Origin: Pseudomonas fluorescens
GTDB lineage: Bacteria > Pseudomonadota > Gammaproteobacteria > Pseudomonadales > Pseudomonadaceae
NCBI RefSeq assembly: GCF_018614655.1
Contig: NZ_JAGGOG010000001.1
Span: 62,001-126,000 of the forward strand
Length of the DNA stretch: 64,000 bases
Direction: 5' to 3'
Each line of letters opens with the position of its first letter. Position 1 is the first letter of the stretch. The notes beneath the pieces were generated by a model, which saw only the letters and a program-made list of their open reading frames with translations, was not told the origin of the DNA and ran no database searches. A program made the translations under genes and the position numbers. Of this stretch, positions 17,545 through 30,146 are shown piece by piece.

Positions 17545-17654
17545 TGTAGCCGCTGCCGAAGAATGAGGCTGCGATAAGGGCCGAAGGACCTTCAGCGGTT
17601 TCAAGCTCCTGGCGACTGCTGCGCAGCCGATCGCAGGCTGCGCCAGCGGCTACA
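17545..17654. repeat. REP-like imperfect palindrome (TGTAGCCGCTGCCGA type)
   Basis: The ends TGTAGCCGCTGCCGA and the complementary GCCAGCGGCTACA enclose an imperfectly self-complementary centre. The same element recurs at 23776-23879, 25384-25486 and 51629-51728. It lies in the 308-base gap between the DAHP synthase and parvulin genes; the rest of that gap shows no gene. Confidence 0.85.
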
Positions 17655-17815
17655 GGAAGTCAGGCCCCTGCGCAATTGTGCAGATACTTATGCTTATCGC
17701 AGCCAAGCCAGCTCCCACCCTGATCAGGTTTCGCCAACAAAAACAGTGGAACTTTGCCGGGAAATAACCGCCTGAATCCGGTAGGCTCACCTTTTTTATT
17801 CAAGGAGTTACCCCC

Positions 17816-18097
17816 ATGGCCAAAGCTACCGCCCGTCACATCCTGGTTGCCACTGAAGACAAGTGCAACGAACTGAAGGCCCAAATCGAAGGCGGCGCCG
17901 ATTTCGCAGAAATCGCCAAAGCCAACTCCACCTGCCCATCCAGCCGTCAGGGCGGCGACCTGGGCTCGTTCGGTCCAGGCCAGATGGTCAAGGAATTCGA
18001 CACCGTGGTGTTCAGCGCCCCGGTCAACACCGTACAAGGCCCGGTGAAAACCCAGTTCGGTTACCACCTGCTGGAAGTGACCAGCCGTCAGGACTGA
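17816..18097 (+). CDS. ppiC: Peptidyl-prolyl cis-trans isomerase, parvulin type
   Basis: A 93-residue stand-alone parvulin domain that accelerates prolyl isomerisation during folding. It has the diagnostic ARHILVATEDKCNEL start, STCPSSRQGGDLGSFGPGQMV and FGYHLLEV end. There is no signal peptide or extra domain, so it is cytoplasmic, as E. coli PpiC. It is followed by a strong terminator, so it is a single-gene unit. A second, more basic parvulin is encoded at 32738-33013. Confidence 0.93.
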   Translation: MAKATARHILVATEDKCNELKAQIEGGADFAEIAKANSTCPSSRQGGDLGSFGPGQMVKEFDTVVFSAPVNTVQGPVKTQFGYHLLEVTSRQD

Positions 18098-18117
18098 TCA
18101 GTTCGCCCTAATGCTTA

Positions 18118-18155
18118 ACAGAACGGCCCGCCTTTTGGTGGGCCGTTCTGTTTGT
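18118..18155 (+). terminator. Intrinsic terminator after ppiC
   Basis: Arms ACAGAACGGCCCGCC (18118-18132) and GGTGGGCCGTTCTGT (18137-18151) form a 15-pair stem with one G-T pair around a TTTT loop, followed by a short T-rich tail. It ends the parvulin transcript before yejA. Confidence 0.85.
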
Positions 18156-18236
18156 GTGACAGCATGGTGACTGGCGAGGCGTGCGCCGTTAGCGTACAAA
18201 TCCCCTTCCTTCTTCACCCGGCGCTCAAGGCTGATA

Positions 18237-20105
18237 ATGCGACTGGTTTTTTCTTCTCTGATTGGCACCACCCTGGCCCTGCTGATGGCCAGTACGACCG
18301 TGATTGCGGCACCGCAACCGTCGCTGACGGTGTACGGGGAACCTGCAAAATACCCCGCCGGCTTCAGCCATTTTGCCTATGCCAACCCCAACGCCCCCAA
18401 GGGCGGCAGCCTGCGGCGCTCGGCCATCGAGATTGGTCGCTACGACCATGTCATGCCCTATATCGACAAAGGCATCGGCGTCAGCCAGATCGACGGCTGG
18501 GTGTACTCGCCCCTGGCCCAGCGCTCCCTGGATGAGCCCTATACGGTCTACGGCCTTGTGGCGGAAAAAATGGAGCGCTCAGACGACGGCCTGTCCCTGC
18601 GTTTCTACCTCAACCCCAAGGCACGCTTTGCCGACGGCCAGCCCATCACCGCCTTCGATGTACGCTACAGCTACGACCTGCTGCTGACCCAAGGCAGCCT
18701 GCGCTACCGGACGCTGTTTGCCGACGTCAAGCACGTCGAAGTGGAGGGCCCACGGCAGGTACGCTTCGACTTCTCCAGCAATGAAAACCGCACCCTGCCC
18801 CTGGACGTCGCCACCTTGCCGGTCTTCCCCGAACACTGGTGGAAGACCCGCGACTTCGCCAACGGCGGCGGCTACGAAGCACCATTGGGCAGCGGCCCCT
18901 ACCAGGTGAGCAAGGTCGATTCCGGCAACACCATCAGCTTCAAGCGTGACCCCGATTGGTGGGGCAAGGACCTGCCCGTCAGCCGTGGCCTGTACAACTT
19001 CGACCATCTGAGCCTGGAATACTTCGGCGACACCGAAGTCGCCCGCCAGGTCCTGCGGGGCGGCGCCTACGACTTCAACCGCGAATTTTCCGCCACCGGC
19101 TATTCCATCGGCTACAACGGCCCGGCTCTGGACGACGGCCGCCTGCAGCGGGCGCACCTGGCCAAGGAGGCGCCGCAACCGGCCCAGGGCTACGTGTTCA
19201 ACGTGCAAAAACCGATGTTCAAGGACCGCCGCGTACGCCAGGCCCTGGCAATGCTGTGGGATTTCGAATGGGCCAACCGGCAGATGATGCGCAACCTGTA
19301 CATCCGCCAGCAAAGCTACTTCTCCAACAGCCCCCTGGCAGCCACCCAACTGCCGGACGCTGCCGAGCTGGCGATCCTGGAACCCTTGCGCGGACAAATT
19401 CCCGACGAGGTCTTCACCCAAGTGTTCAAGGCACCCACCACCGACGGCACCGGGATGATCCGCGACAAACAGCTGCAAGCCCTGGCCCTGCTGGAACAGG
19501 CTGGCTGGAAGCCCGACGGCGACAAACTGGTCAACGGCGACGGCGAGCCTCTGGAGTTCACCTTCCTCAATGCCCAGGCCGGCCTTGAGCGCTTGCTGCT
19601 GCCCTATAAACGTAACCTGGCGCAGATCGGCATCACCTTCAATATCCGCCGTATCGACTCCTCGCAGTACGTCAACCGCGTCATGGCCCGGGACTACGAC
19701 ATGATCGTCACCGGCTTCCCGGTCACCACCTCACCGGGAATGGAGCTGTACAACTATTTCGGCTCGGCCGCCGCCTTTGATCCCGGCGCCAACAACTACA
19801 TCGTCCTCAAGGACCCGGCCGTCGACAGCCTGATCTCCGGGCTGGTCAAGGCCACCACCCAGGCGCAGATGCTCACTTATGCCCACGCCCTGGACCGGGT
19901 GCTGCAATGGAATTACCTGTGGATCCCCAATTACTACCCACCGGGCACCTCCGCCGCGTGGTGGAACCGCTTCGGCCGCCCGGCGGTGGAAGCCAGCAAT
20001 GACGAAGCCCTGGAAACCTGGTGGCAAGTCAGCTCCACGCCGCTGACCAACGAACAGATGAAAGCCGAGCAGATCAAGCGCGGCCAACCGGGAGGAGCCC
20101 ACTGA
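18237..20105 (+). CDS. yejA: Peptide ABC transporter substrate-binding protein, YejA-like
   Basis: A 622-residue periplasmic binding protein of the SBP_bac_5 (oligopeptide/nickel) family. A signal peptide ([14 protein letters not shown]) precedes a mature protein with the YejA-type opening [18 protein letters not shown], and the body contains [32 protein letters not shown], typical of the family. In enterobacteria YejABEF imports peptides, including microcin C-type peptide-nucleotides. It heads a four-gene operon; its TGA overlaps the yejB ATG by one base. Confidence 0.92.
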   Translation: MRLVFSSLIGTTLALLMASTTVIAAPQPSLTVYGEPAKYPAGFSHFAYANPNAPKGGSLRRSAIEIGRYDHVMPYIDKGIGVSQIDGWVYSPLAQRSLDEPYTVYGLVAEKMERSDDGLSLRFYLNPKARFADGQPITAFDVRYSYDLLLTQGSLRYRTLFADVKHVEVEGPRQVRFDFSSNENRTLPLDVATLPVFPEHWWKTRDFANGGGYEAPLGSGPYQVSKVDSGNTISFKRDPDWWGKDLPVSRGLYNFDHLSLEYFGDTEVARQVLRGGAYDFNREFSATGYSIGYNGPALDDGRLQRAHLAKEAPQPAQGYVFNVQKPMFKDRRVRQALAMLWDFEWANRQMMRNLYIRQQSYFSNSPLAATQLPDAAELAILEPLRGQIPDEVFTQVFKAPTTDGTGMIRDKQLQALALLEQAGWKPDGDKLVNGDGEPLEFTFLNAQAGLERLLLPYKRNLAQIGITFNIRRIDSSQYVNRVMARDYDMIVTGFPVTTSPGMELYNYFGSAAAFDPGANNYIVLKDPAVDSLISGLVKATTQAQMLTYAHALDRVLQWNYLWIPNYYPPGTSAAWWNRFGRPAVEASNDEALETWWQVSSTPLTNEQMKAEQIKRGQPGGAH

Positions 20106-21166
20106 TGTTTGCCTATATCGTGCGGCGCCTGCTGCTGCTCATTCCCACCCTGGTGATCATCCTGCTGGTGAATTTTGTCATCGTGCAAGCCGCACCGGGC
20201 GGCCCCGTGGAACAGGCCATTGCTCATCTGCAAGGCATCGGTGGCGGTGGCATCGGTGGCGGTTCCGGGGAAAGTATCAGCAGCGGCTCACGGGCCAGCC
20301 GTGGCCTGGACCCGAAACTGATCAAGGACATTGAAAAACAGTACGGCTTCGACAAACCGGCGCCGGAACGCCTGTGGCTGATGCTCAAGAACTACGCCCA
20401 ACTCGACTTCGGCAACAGCTTCTTTCGCGGCGCGACCGTGGTCGACCTGATCCTGGAAAAAATGCCAGTGACCATTTCCCTCGGGCTCTGGGCCACATTG
20501 ATCACCTACCTGGTGTCGATCCCTCTTGGCATTCGCAAGGCGGTCAAGCATGGCAGCCAGTTCGATATCTGGAGCAGCACCGCCATCGTGATCGGCTATG
20601 CGATGCCGGCGTTTTTGTTCGCGATGTTTCTGATCGTGGTGTTTGCCGGGGGCACTTCACTGAACTGGTTCCCGGTGCGTGGGCTGGTCTCGGAAAACTT
20701 CGACCAGTTGAGCACCGTGGGCAAGATCGCCGACTACTTCTGGCACCTGGTGCTGCCCGTCAGCGCCCTGGTGATCGGTGGTTTCGCGACCCTGACCATC
20801 CTCACCAAAAACTCGTTTCTCAATGAAATCACCCGCCAGTACGTGGTCACCGCCCGAGCCAAAGGCCTGAGCGAACGCCGAGTGTTGTACGGCCACGTAT
20901 TTCGCAACGCCATGCTGCTGGTGATCTCGGGCATTCCCCAGGCCTTTATCAGCGTGTTCTTTGCCGGCTCGCTGCTGATCGAGGTGATCTTCTCCCTCGA
21001 TGGCCTGGGCCGCATGAGCTACGAAGCGGCAGTCTCCCGAGACTATCCGGTGGTGTTCGGCTCGCTGTTTATCTTCACCCTGTTCGGCCTGCTGATAAAG
21101 CTGATCGGCGACCTCTGCTACACCCTGGTGGACCCACGTATCGACTTCGCCGGGAGGAACGCCTGA
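20105..21166 (+). CDS. yejB: Peptide ABC transporter permease, YejB-like
   Basis: An inner-membrane permease of 353 residues (BPD_transp_1). It begins [20 protein letters not shown], the usual first helix of DppB/OppB-type permeases. A Gly/Ser-rich periplasmic loop ([20 protein letters not shown]) follows, then the transport core with the EAA-like loop [23 protein letters not shown] that contacts the ATPase. The start overlaps the yejA stop by one base, and the stop overlaps the yejE start in the same way, so translation is coupled. Confidence 0.92.
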   Translation: MFAYIVRRLLLLIPTLVIILLVNFVIVQAAPGGPVEQAIAHLQGIGGGGIGGGSGESISSGSRASRGLDPKLIKDIEKQYGFDKPAPERLWLMLKNYAQLDFGNSFFRGATVVDLILEKMPVTISLGLWATLITYLVSIPLGIRKAVKHGSQFDIWSSTAIVIGYAMPAFLFAMFLIVVFAGGTSLNWFPVRGLVSENFDQLSTVGKIADYFWHLVLPVSALVIGGFATLTILTKNSFLNEITRQYVVTARAKGLSERRVLYGHVFRNAMLLVISGIPQAFISVFFAGSLLIEVIFSLDGLGRMSYEAAVSRDYPVVFGSLFIFTLFGLLIKLIGDLCYTLVDPRIDFAGRNA

Positions 21167-22188
21167 TGCTCAGACTGTCTCCCGTGGCCCGTCGGCGTTT
21201 CGAACGTTTCAAGAAAAACCGCCGTGGCTGGTGGTCGCTGTGGCTGTTTATCGGCCTGTTCATCCTGACCCTCGGCGGCGAACTGATTGCCAATGACAAG
21301 CCTCTGGTACTCAGCTATCAGCATTCACTGTATTTCCCGGCCTTCAAGCGCTACACCGAGCAGCAGTTCGGCGGCCAACTGCCGTTCCAGGCCGATTACC
21401 GCAGTGAGTACGTGCAACAACTGATCAACAAGGACGGCGGCTGGATGCTGTTCCCGCCGATCCCTTTCAGCGACGACACCCCCAATTATGAACTGACCCG
21501 CCCTGCCCCTAGCCCGCCCTCTTCGGTTAACTGGCTGGGCACCGACGATCAGTCCCGTGACGTGTTGGCCCGGGTAATCTTCGGTGCTCGGGTGTCGATT
21601 CTGTTTGCCTTGGCCCTGACCGCCATCAGCGCCGCGATCGGCATCGCCGCCGGGGCGTTGCAGGGCTATTACGGTGGCTGGGTCGACTTGCTTGGCCAGC
21701 GGATATTGGAGGTGTGGTCCGGGCTGCCGGTGCTGTACCTACTGATCATTCTGTCGGGGTTCGTCGAGCCCAACTTCTGGTGGCTGCTGGGGATCATGGC
21801 GCTGTTTTCGTGGCTGGCCCTGGTGGACGTGGTGCGCGCCGAATTCCTCCGTGGGCGCAACCTGGAGTACGTCAAGGCCGCGCGAGCCCTGGGCCTGGGC
21901 GATGGAAAGATCATCCGACGGCATATCCTGCCGAACGCGATGACCGCCACCTTGAGCTACTTGCCGTTCATCTTGACCGGCGCGATCTCCACCTTGAGCG
22001 CCCTGGATTTTCTCGGTTTCGGCATGCCAGCCGGCAGCGCCTCATTGGGCGAACTGATCGCCCAGGGCAAACAGAATCTGGAAGCGCCGTGGCTTGGGCT
22101 GACGGCGTTTTTCACCCTGGCGCTGATTCTGTCCCTGCTGGTATTTATCGGCGAGGCGTTGCGCGACGCCTTCGACCCACGCTCATGA
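21166..22188 (+). CDS. yejE: Peptide ABC transporter permease, YejE-like
   Basis: A 340-residue second permease. It has a basic N-terminus (RRRFERFKKNRRGWWSLWLF) before the first helix, an extended periplasmic segment (about 45-120) and the DppC/OppC-type core with LGTDDQSRDVLARVIFGARVS and the ATPase-contact loop VKAARALGLGDGKIIRRHILPNAM. It pairs with YejB to form the membrane channel. It overlaps yejB by one base. Confidence 0.92.
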   Translation: MLRLSPVARRRFERFKKNRRGWWSLWLFIGLFILTLGGELIANDKPLVLSYQHSLYFPAFKRYTEQQFGGQLPFQADYRSEYVQQLINKDGGWMLFPPIPFSDDTPNYELTRPAPSPPSSVNWLGTDDQSRDVLARVIFGARVSILFALALTAISAAIGIAAGALQGYYGGWVDLLGQRILEVWSGLPVLYLLIILSGFVEPNFWWLLGIMALFSWLALVDVVRAEFLRGRNLEYVKAARALGLGDGKIIRRHILPNAMTATLSYLPFILTGAISTLSALDFLGFGMPAGSASLGELIAQGKQNLEAPWLGLTAFFTLALILSLLVFIGEALRDAFDPRS

Positions 22189-22202
22189 AAGGCTGCGAAA
22201 CG

Positions 22203-23780
22203 ATGACAGACACTCTGATCGAGATCCGCGACCTGTGTGTCGCCTTCAGCGGCCAGACTGTGGTGCGCAACCTGTGCCTGGATATCCGCCCCGGCGAATG
22301 CCTGGCGCTGGTGGGCGAGTCAGGTTCGGGCAAGTCGGTGACGGCGCATTCGATCCTGCAACTGCTGCCTGAGGCCGGCACCGAAACCACCGGTTCAGTG
22401 CGTTATCGCGGCCAGGAACTGCTGGGCGCGTCGTCCTCGACCCTGCAACAGCTGCGGGGTAACCGGATTGCGATGATCTTCCAGGAGCCGATGACCTCCC
22501 TCAACCCGCTGCACAGCCTCGAAAAGCAGATCGGCGAAACCCTGCTGCTGCACAAGGGCCTGGGTGGCAAACAAGCACAGGCGCGGATCCTCGAACTGCT
22601 GGAACTGGTAGGCATCCAGAAACCCAAGGAGCGGCTCAAGGCCTACCCCCATCAATTGTCCGGCGGCCAGCGCCAACGGGTAATGATCGCCATGGCCCTG
22701 GCCTGCGAGCCGGAACTGCTGATCGCCGACGAGCCGACCACCGCGCTCGATGTGACCGTGCAGCGCAAGATCCTGGTGCTGCTCAAATCCCTGCAACAGC
22801 GGCTGGGCATGTCGCTGCTGCTGATCAGCCACGACCTCAATCTGGTCCGCAGCATCGCCCAGCGAGTCTGCGTGATGCACGCCGGGGAAATCGTCGAACA
22901 GGCCGATTGCCAAACCCTGTTCAGCGCTCCGCAACACCCTTATAGCCGCCTGCTGCTGGACGCTGAACCGGCTGGGCTCGCGCTGTGCCGCGAAGAGCGT
23001 GAAACGGTGTTGGCGGTGGACGACCTGCACGTGCAATTCCCCCTCGGCGGCGGGCTGTTCCGACGCAAGCACTACCTGCGGGCGGTGGACGGCATCAGCT
23101 TGAGCGTGCAGCGCGGCAAGACCCTGGGGATTGTCGGCGAGTCCGGCTCCGGTAAATCCACCCTGGGCCAGGCCATTTTGCGCCTGCTGGATTCCAGCGG
23201 TGGCATTCGCTTCCAGGGTGAGGCCCTCGACAGCCTGACCCACAAGCAGATGCGCCCATGGCGCAAGCAGATGCAGGTGGTGTTCCAGGACCCCTACGGC
23301 AGCCTCAGCCCGCGAATGTCGGTGGAACAGATCATCAGCGAAGGCCTGGAAGTTCACGCCCCGTGCAGCCTCAAGGATCGCGAGGCCCAGGTGATCCAGG
23401 TGCTGCTCGACGTCGGCCTCGACCCTGCCAGCCGCCATCGCTATCCCCACGAATTTTCCGGCGGCCAGCGCCAACGCATCGCCATCGCCCGCGCTCTGGT
23501 GCTCAAGCCGGCGCTGATGCTGCTGGACGAGCCCACCTCGGCCCTCGATCGCACCGTGCAAAAACAAGTGGTGGCGCTGCTGCGCGAGCTGCAGGAAAAG
23601 TACGGCCTGACCTACCTGTTTATCAGCCACGACCTGGCGGTGGTACGCGCCCTGGCCCACGACATGATCGTGATTAAGGACGGCAAGGTGGTGGAACGCG
23701 GGCCGAGCGATGAGGTATTTGCGTCACCGCAGCACCCCTACACCCAAGAACTGCTGGCCGCTTCGCACGCGCCCCTGTAG
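22203..23780 (+). CDS. yejF: Peptide ABC transporter ATPase, tandem NBD, YejF-like
   Basis: A 525-residue protein with two complete ATP-binding cassettes that power YejABE. Each has a Walker A GESGSGKS, a signature SGGQRQR and a Walker B ending in DEPT (ADEPTTALD and LDEPTSALD). The ATG at 22203 follows AAAGG at good spacing; an in-frame ATG at 22185 overlapping the yejE stop is also possible. The last two codons, including the TAG stop, are the first bases of a REP element, so the C-terminus may have been reset by repeat insertion. Confidence 0.92.
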   Translation: MTDTLIEIRDLCVAFSGQTVVRNLCLDIRPGECLALVGESGSGKSVTAHSILQLLPEAGTETTGSVRYRGQELLGASSSTLQQLRGNRIAMIFQEPMTSLNPLHSLEKQIGETLLLHKGLGGKQAQARILELLELVGIQKPKERLKAYPHQLSGGQRQRVMIAMALACEPELLIADEPTTALDVTVQRKILVLLKSLQQRLGMSLLLISHDLNLVRSIAQRVCVMHAGEIVEQADCQTLFSAPQHPYSRLLLDAEPAGLALCREERETVLAVDDLHVQFPLGGGLFRRKHYLRAVDGISLSVQRGKTLGIVGESGSGKSTLGQAILRLLDSSGGIRFQGEALDSLTHKQMRPWRKQMQVVFQDPYGSLSPRMSVEQIISEGLEVHAPCSLKDREAQVIQVLLDVGLDPASRHRYPHEFSGGQRQRIAIARALVLKPALMLLDEPTSALDRTVQKQVVALLRELQEKYGLTYLFISHDLAVVRALAHDMIVIKDGKVVERGPSDEVFASPQHPYTQELLAASHAPL

Positions 23781-23879
23781 CCGCTGCCGAGGCACGAGGC
23801 TGCGATGCGTGTCCGCAGGACCGCCCTCGGGGCTTGCTGCGCAAACCATCGCAGCCTCGTACCTCGGCAGCGGCTACAC
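23776..23879. repeat. REP-like palindrome overlapping the yejF stop codon
   Basis: Starts TGTAGCCGCTGCCGAGG and ends CCTCGGCAGCGGCTACA, the same family as 17545-17654. Its first five bases contribute to the last sense codon and the stop of yejF. It fills nearly all the space before the sigma-54 activator gene. Confidence 0.88.
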
Positions 23880-23895
23880 ACAAGGACAACCCGAT

Positions 23896-25295
<1,400 letters not shown>

Positions 25296-25296
<1 letters not shown>

Positions 25297-25311
25297 TCTC
25301 ACTAAAGAGAC
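25296..25311. promoter_or_regulatory. Candidate activator-binding dyad 1
   Basis: ATCTC-ACTAAA-GAGAC begins at the last base of the activator stop codon. It has the same arms and six-base spacer as the perfect dyad at 25529-25544, with one mismatch at the outer base. A further half-site, GAGAC, lies at 25327-25331. Confidence 0.5.
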
Positions 25312-25340
25312 ACAATTCCATATATAGAGACAATTCAAAT

Positions 25341-25512
25341 GTGGGAGCGGCGGTGCGACGATTCGACGTGCTCGCGAAAGCGGTTGTAGCCGCTGCCGAG
25401 GCACGAGGCTGCGATGCGTGTCCGCAGGACCGCCTTGGGGCCGCTGCGCAGCCCATCGCAGCCTCATTCTTCGGCAGCGGCTACAACCGCTTTCGCGAGC
25501 AAGCCCCTCACA
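25341..25512. repeat. REPIN-like element with a second REP inserted in its centre
   Basis: The outer arms GTGGGAGCGGCGGTGCGACG...CTCGCGAAAGCGG and CCGCTTTCGCGAGCAAGCCCCTCAC match the repeat at 47764-47880. Instead of the usual short loop, the centre holds a complete TTGTAGCCGCTGCCGA...TCGGCAGCGGCTACAA element (25384-25486). The composite separates the two candidate activator dyads upstream of the hydroxybutyrate permease gene. Confidence 0.85.
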
Positions 25513-25528
25513 CATTAGATTTTCGTCA

Positions 25529-25544
25529 GTCTCAAATTTGAGAC
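25529..25544. promoter_or_regulatory. Candidate activator-binding dyad 2 (perfect palindrome)
   Basis: GTCTCAAATTTGAGAC is a perfect 16-base palindrome about 65 bases upstream of the -24 element. That is a workable enhancer position for a sigma-54 activator. Confidence 0.6.
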
Positions 25545-25606
25545 AAAAATTCTTTCCTCGTCCAACAAATAAAATATTTTGTATAAATATCAATAAGTTA
25601 TAAACA

Positions 25607-25621
25607 TGGCACACATCTCGC
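25607..25621 (+). promoter_or_regulatory. Sigma-54 (RpoN) -24/-12 promoter
   Basis: TGGCACACATCTCGC matches the consensus TGGCACG-N4-TTGC closely, with GG and GC separated by exactly ten bases. It lies 60 bases upstream of the GntP permease ATG and downstream of a gene encoding a sigma-54 activator, as expected for RpoN-dependent expression of the operon. Confidence 0.8.
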
Positions 25622-25680
25622 CATAGCCCCTCCCCAGCGCCTCACCCCACAAAAATAACAATTCGATCTGGAGACACTCC

Positions 25681-27072
25681 ATGAGTGTAATCATTGCCCT
25701 CGCCGCCCTCGGGCTGCTGATGCTGGCCGCCTACCGTGGCTACAGCGTCATCCTGTTTGCCCCCATCGCCGCCCTCGGCGCCGTGCTGCTCACCGACCCT
25801 TCCGCCGTCGCCCCTGCCTTCACCGGGGTGTTCATGGAAAAAATGGTCGGTTTCATCAAGCTGTATTTCCCGGTGTTCCTGCTGGGTGCGGTGTTCGGCA
25901 AGCTGATTGAAATCTCCGGCTTCTCGCGCTCCATCGTTGCCGCCGCTATCCGCTTGCTGGGCACTCGTCAGGCAATGCTGGTGATCGTGTTGGTGTGCGC
26001 CCTGCTGACCTACGGCGGCGTGTCGCTGTTCGTCGTGGTGTTCGCGGTGTACCCATTCGCCGCCGAGATGTTCCGTCAGAGCGATATCCCCAAGCGCCTG
26101 ATCCCGGCCACCATCGCCCTCGGTGCGTTTTCCTTCACCATGGACGCGCTGCCGGGCACCCCGCAGATCCAGAACATCATCCCCAGCACCTTCTTCAACA
26201 CCACCGCCTGGGCCGCTCCATGGCTGGGCGTGATTGGCACAATCTTCGTGTTCTGCGCCGGCATGCTGTACCTGGCCCGCCAGCGCAACAAGGCGCAACG
26301 GGCCGGCGAAGGCTACGGCACTGAACTGCGCAACGAGCCGGAAACCGCCGAAGACATCAAGCTGCCAAACCCGTGGGTTGCTCTGTCGCCGCTGCTGCTG
26401 GTGGGGATCATGAACCTGCTGTTCACCCACTGGATTCCGCTGTGGTACGGCAAGACCCATAGCCTCAGCCTGCCAGGTATGAGCGCGCCGGTGACCACTG
26501 AAATCGCCAAATTGACCGCTATCTGGGCGGTGCAGGCCGCGTTGCTGGTGGGGATCATCATGGTGCTGGTGTTCGGCTTCTCGGCGATCCGCAGCAAGCT
26601 GGCTGAAGGCAGCAAAAGCGCGGTCAGCGGTGCGTTGCTGGCGGCGATGAATACCGCGTCGGAATATGGCTTTGGCGCGGTGATCGCCTCGCTGCCAGGC
26701 TTCCTGGTGCTGGCGGACTGGCTCAAGGGCATTCCCAACCCGCTGGTCAACGAAGCCATTACCGTGACCTTGCTGGCCGGCATCACCGGCTCCGCGTCCG
26801 GCGGCATGAGCATTGCCCTGGCGGCGATGTCCGAGAGCTTTATTTCAGCGGCCCATGCGGCCAATATCCCCCTTGAAGTGCTGCACCGGGTTGCGGCCAT
26901 GGCCAGCGGCGGCATGGACACCCTGCCCCACAACGGCGCGGTGATCACGCTGCTGGCGGTGACCGGGCTGACCCACCGCGAAGCCTACAAGGATATTTTC
27001 GGCATCACGATCATCAAGACCCTTGCGGTGTTCGTGGTGATCGGTACTTTCTACGCCACCGGCATTGTGTGA
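25681..27072 (+). CDS. GntP-family permease (putative D-3-hydroxybutyrate uptake)
   Basis: A 463-residue inner-membrane transporter with about 12 hydrophobic segments. GntP-family features include MLVIVLVCALLTYGGVSLFVVVF and the C-terminal ASGGMDTLPHNGAVITLL. The family carries gluconate and other short hydroxy-acids. Its position between a sigma-54 activator and a 3-hydroxybutyrate dehydrogenase gene points to hydroxybutyrate uptake. The ATG follows CTGGAG. The next gene starts eight bases after the stop, so the two are co-transcribed from the -24/-12 promoter. Confidence 0.88.
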   Translation: MSVIIALAALGLLMLAAYRGYSVILFAPIAALGAVLLTDPSAVAPAFTGVFMEKMVGFIKLYFPVFLLGAVFGKLIEISGFSRSIVAAAIRLLGTRQAMLVIVLVCALLTYGGVSLFVVVFAVYPFAAEMFRQSDIPKRLIPATIALGAFSFTMDALPGTPQIQNIIPSTFFNTTAWAAPWLGVIGTIFVFCAGMLYLARQRNKAQRAGEGYGTELRNEPETAEDIKLPNPWVALSPLLLVGIMNLLFTHWIPLWYGKTHSLSLPGMSAPVTTEIAKLTAIWAVQAALLVGIIMVLVFGFSAIRSKLAEGSKSAVSGALLAAMNTASEYGFGAVIASLPGFLVLADWLKGIPNPLVNEAITVTLLAGITGSASGGMSIALAAMSESFISAAHAANIPLEVLHRVAAMASGGMDTLPHNGAVITLLAVTGLTHREAYKDIFGITIIKTLAVFVVIGTFYATGIV

Positions 27073-27079
27073 GGTTTCC

Positions 27080-27853
27080 ATGACGACTTTGAACGGCAAG
27101 ACCGCCCTCGTGACCGGCTCCACCAGCGGCATCGGCCTGGGCATTGCCTTGAGCCTGGCCAAGGCCGGTGCCAACCTGATCCTCAACGGTTTTGGCGATG
27201 CCAGCACGGTGATCGCCCAGGTCAAGGCCTTTGGCGGCAAGGTCGGCCATCATCCAGCGGACGTCAGCGACCCGGCCCAGATTGCCGAAATGATTGCGTA
27301 CGCTGAACGCGAGTTTGGCGGCGTCGACATCCTGGTGAACAACGCTGGCATCCAGCACGTGGCCGCCGTGGAAGACTTTCCGGTGGAGCGTTGGGACTCG
27401 ATCATTGCCATCAACCTGTCGTCGGTGTTTCATAGCACGCGCCTGAGCCTGCCAGGCATGAAAGCCAAAGGCTGGGGGCGAATCGTCAATATTGCCTCAG
27501 TCCACGGCCAGGTGGGCTCAGTGGGCAAGGCCGCCTATGTCGCCGCCAAGCATGGGGTGATCGGCCTGACCAAGGTGGTGGGCCTGGAAACCGCCACCAG
27601 CAACGTCACCTGCAACGCCATTTGCCCGGGTTGGGTACTGACGCCGCTGGTGCAGAAGCAGATTGATGATCGCGCGGCGGCGGGCGTTGATCCGCAACAG
27701 GCGCAACATGATTTGCTGGCGGAGAAACAGCCTTCACTGGAGTTCGTGACGCCGCCGCAACTGGGGGAACTGGTGCTGTTCCTGTGCAGCGAAGCCGGCA
27801 GCCAGGTGCGTGGCGCCGCGTGGAATATCGATGGGGGTTGGTTGGCTCAATAG
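27080..27853 (+). CDS. 3-hydroxybutyrate dehydrogenase (SDR)
   Basis: A 257-residue classical SDR that oxidises D-3-hydroxybutyrate to acetoacetate with NAD+. The cofactor motif is TGSTSGIG at 12-19, then NNAG, and the catalytic Ser140, Tyr153 and Lys157 (YVAAK) are in place. The segments ATSNVTCNAICPGWVLTPLVQKQI and FLCSEAGSQVRGAAWNIDGGW are characteristic of bacterial BDH proteins. The ATG at 27080 has GAGG in front; a frame open from 27065 is less likely. It is the second gene of the operon. Confidence 0.92.
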   Translation: MTTLNGKTALVTGSTSGIGLGIALSLAKAGANLILNGFGDASTVIAQVKAFGGKVGHHPADVSDPAQIAEMIAYAEREFGGVDILVNNAGIQHVAAVEDFPVERWDSIIAINLSSVFHSTRLSLPGMKAKGWGRIVNIASVHGQVGSVGKAAYVAAKHGVIGLTKVVGLETATSNVTCNAICPGWVLTPLVQKQIDDRAAAGVDPQQAQHDLLAEKQPSLEFVTPPQLGELVLFLCSEAGSQVRGAAWNIDGGWLAQ

Positions 27854-27884
27854 GGCACGCCCTATAAAACACAGGAGATCAAAG

Positions 27885-28000
27885 GTGGGAGCTGGCTTGT
27901 GTGGGAGCGGGCTTGCTCGCGAAGGCGGTGGGTCAGTTGATACATATTTGCCTGACACTCCGTATTCGCGAGCAAGCCCGCTCCCACACAAGCCAGCCAC
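27885..28000. repeat. Nested REPIN-like inverted repeat
   Basis: The inner pair GTGGGAGCGGGCTTGCTCGCGAA / TTCGCGAGCAAGCCCGCTCCCAC is flanked by outer arms GTGGGAGCTGGCTTGT / ACAAGCCAGCCAC. It is almost identical, including the loop, to the element at 42274-42392. It separates the dehydrogenase from the synthetase gene. Confidence 0.9.
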
Positions 28001-28051
28001 ACTTGATCGTTGTTGTCTGGAAGGCTTCACACAAGAACAAGAGATTTCGCT

Positions 28052-30010
<1,959 letters not shown>

Positions 30011-30146
30011 ACGGTTTCAGCCCTGACGCACGGAGTTGAAGAAAAAACCCTCAGGCATGCTATTTTTCGAGGGTGGAAAGCCGATCCCGACTCACAGGAC
30101 AATCGGCTTTGGTTACTCTTCAAAGCGTTAAGCCCAGGGCATTTAC

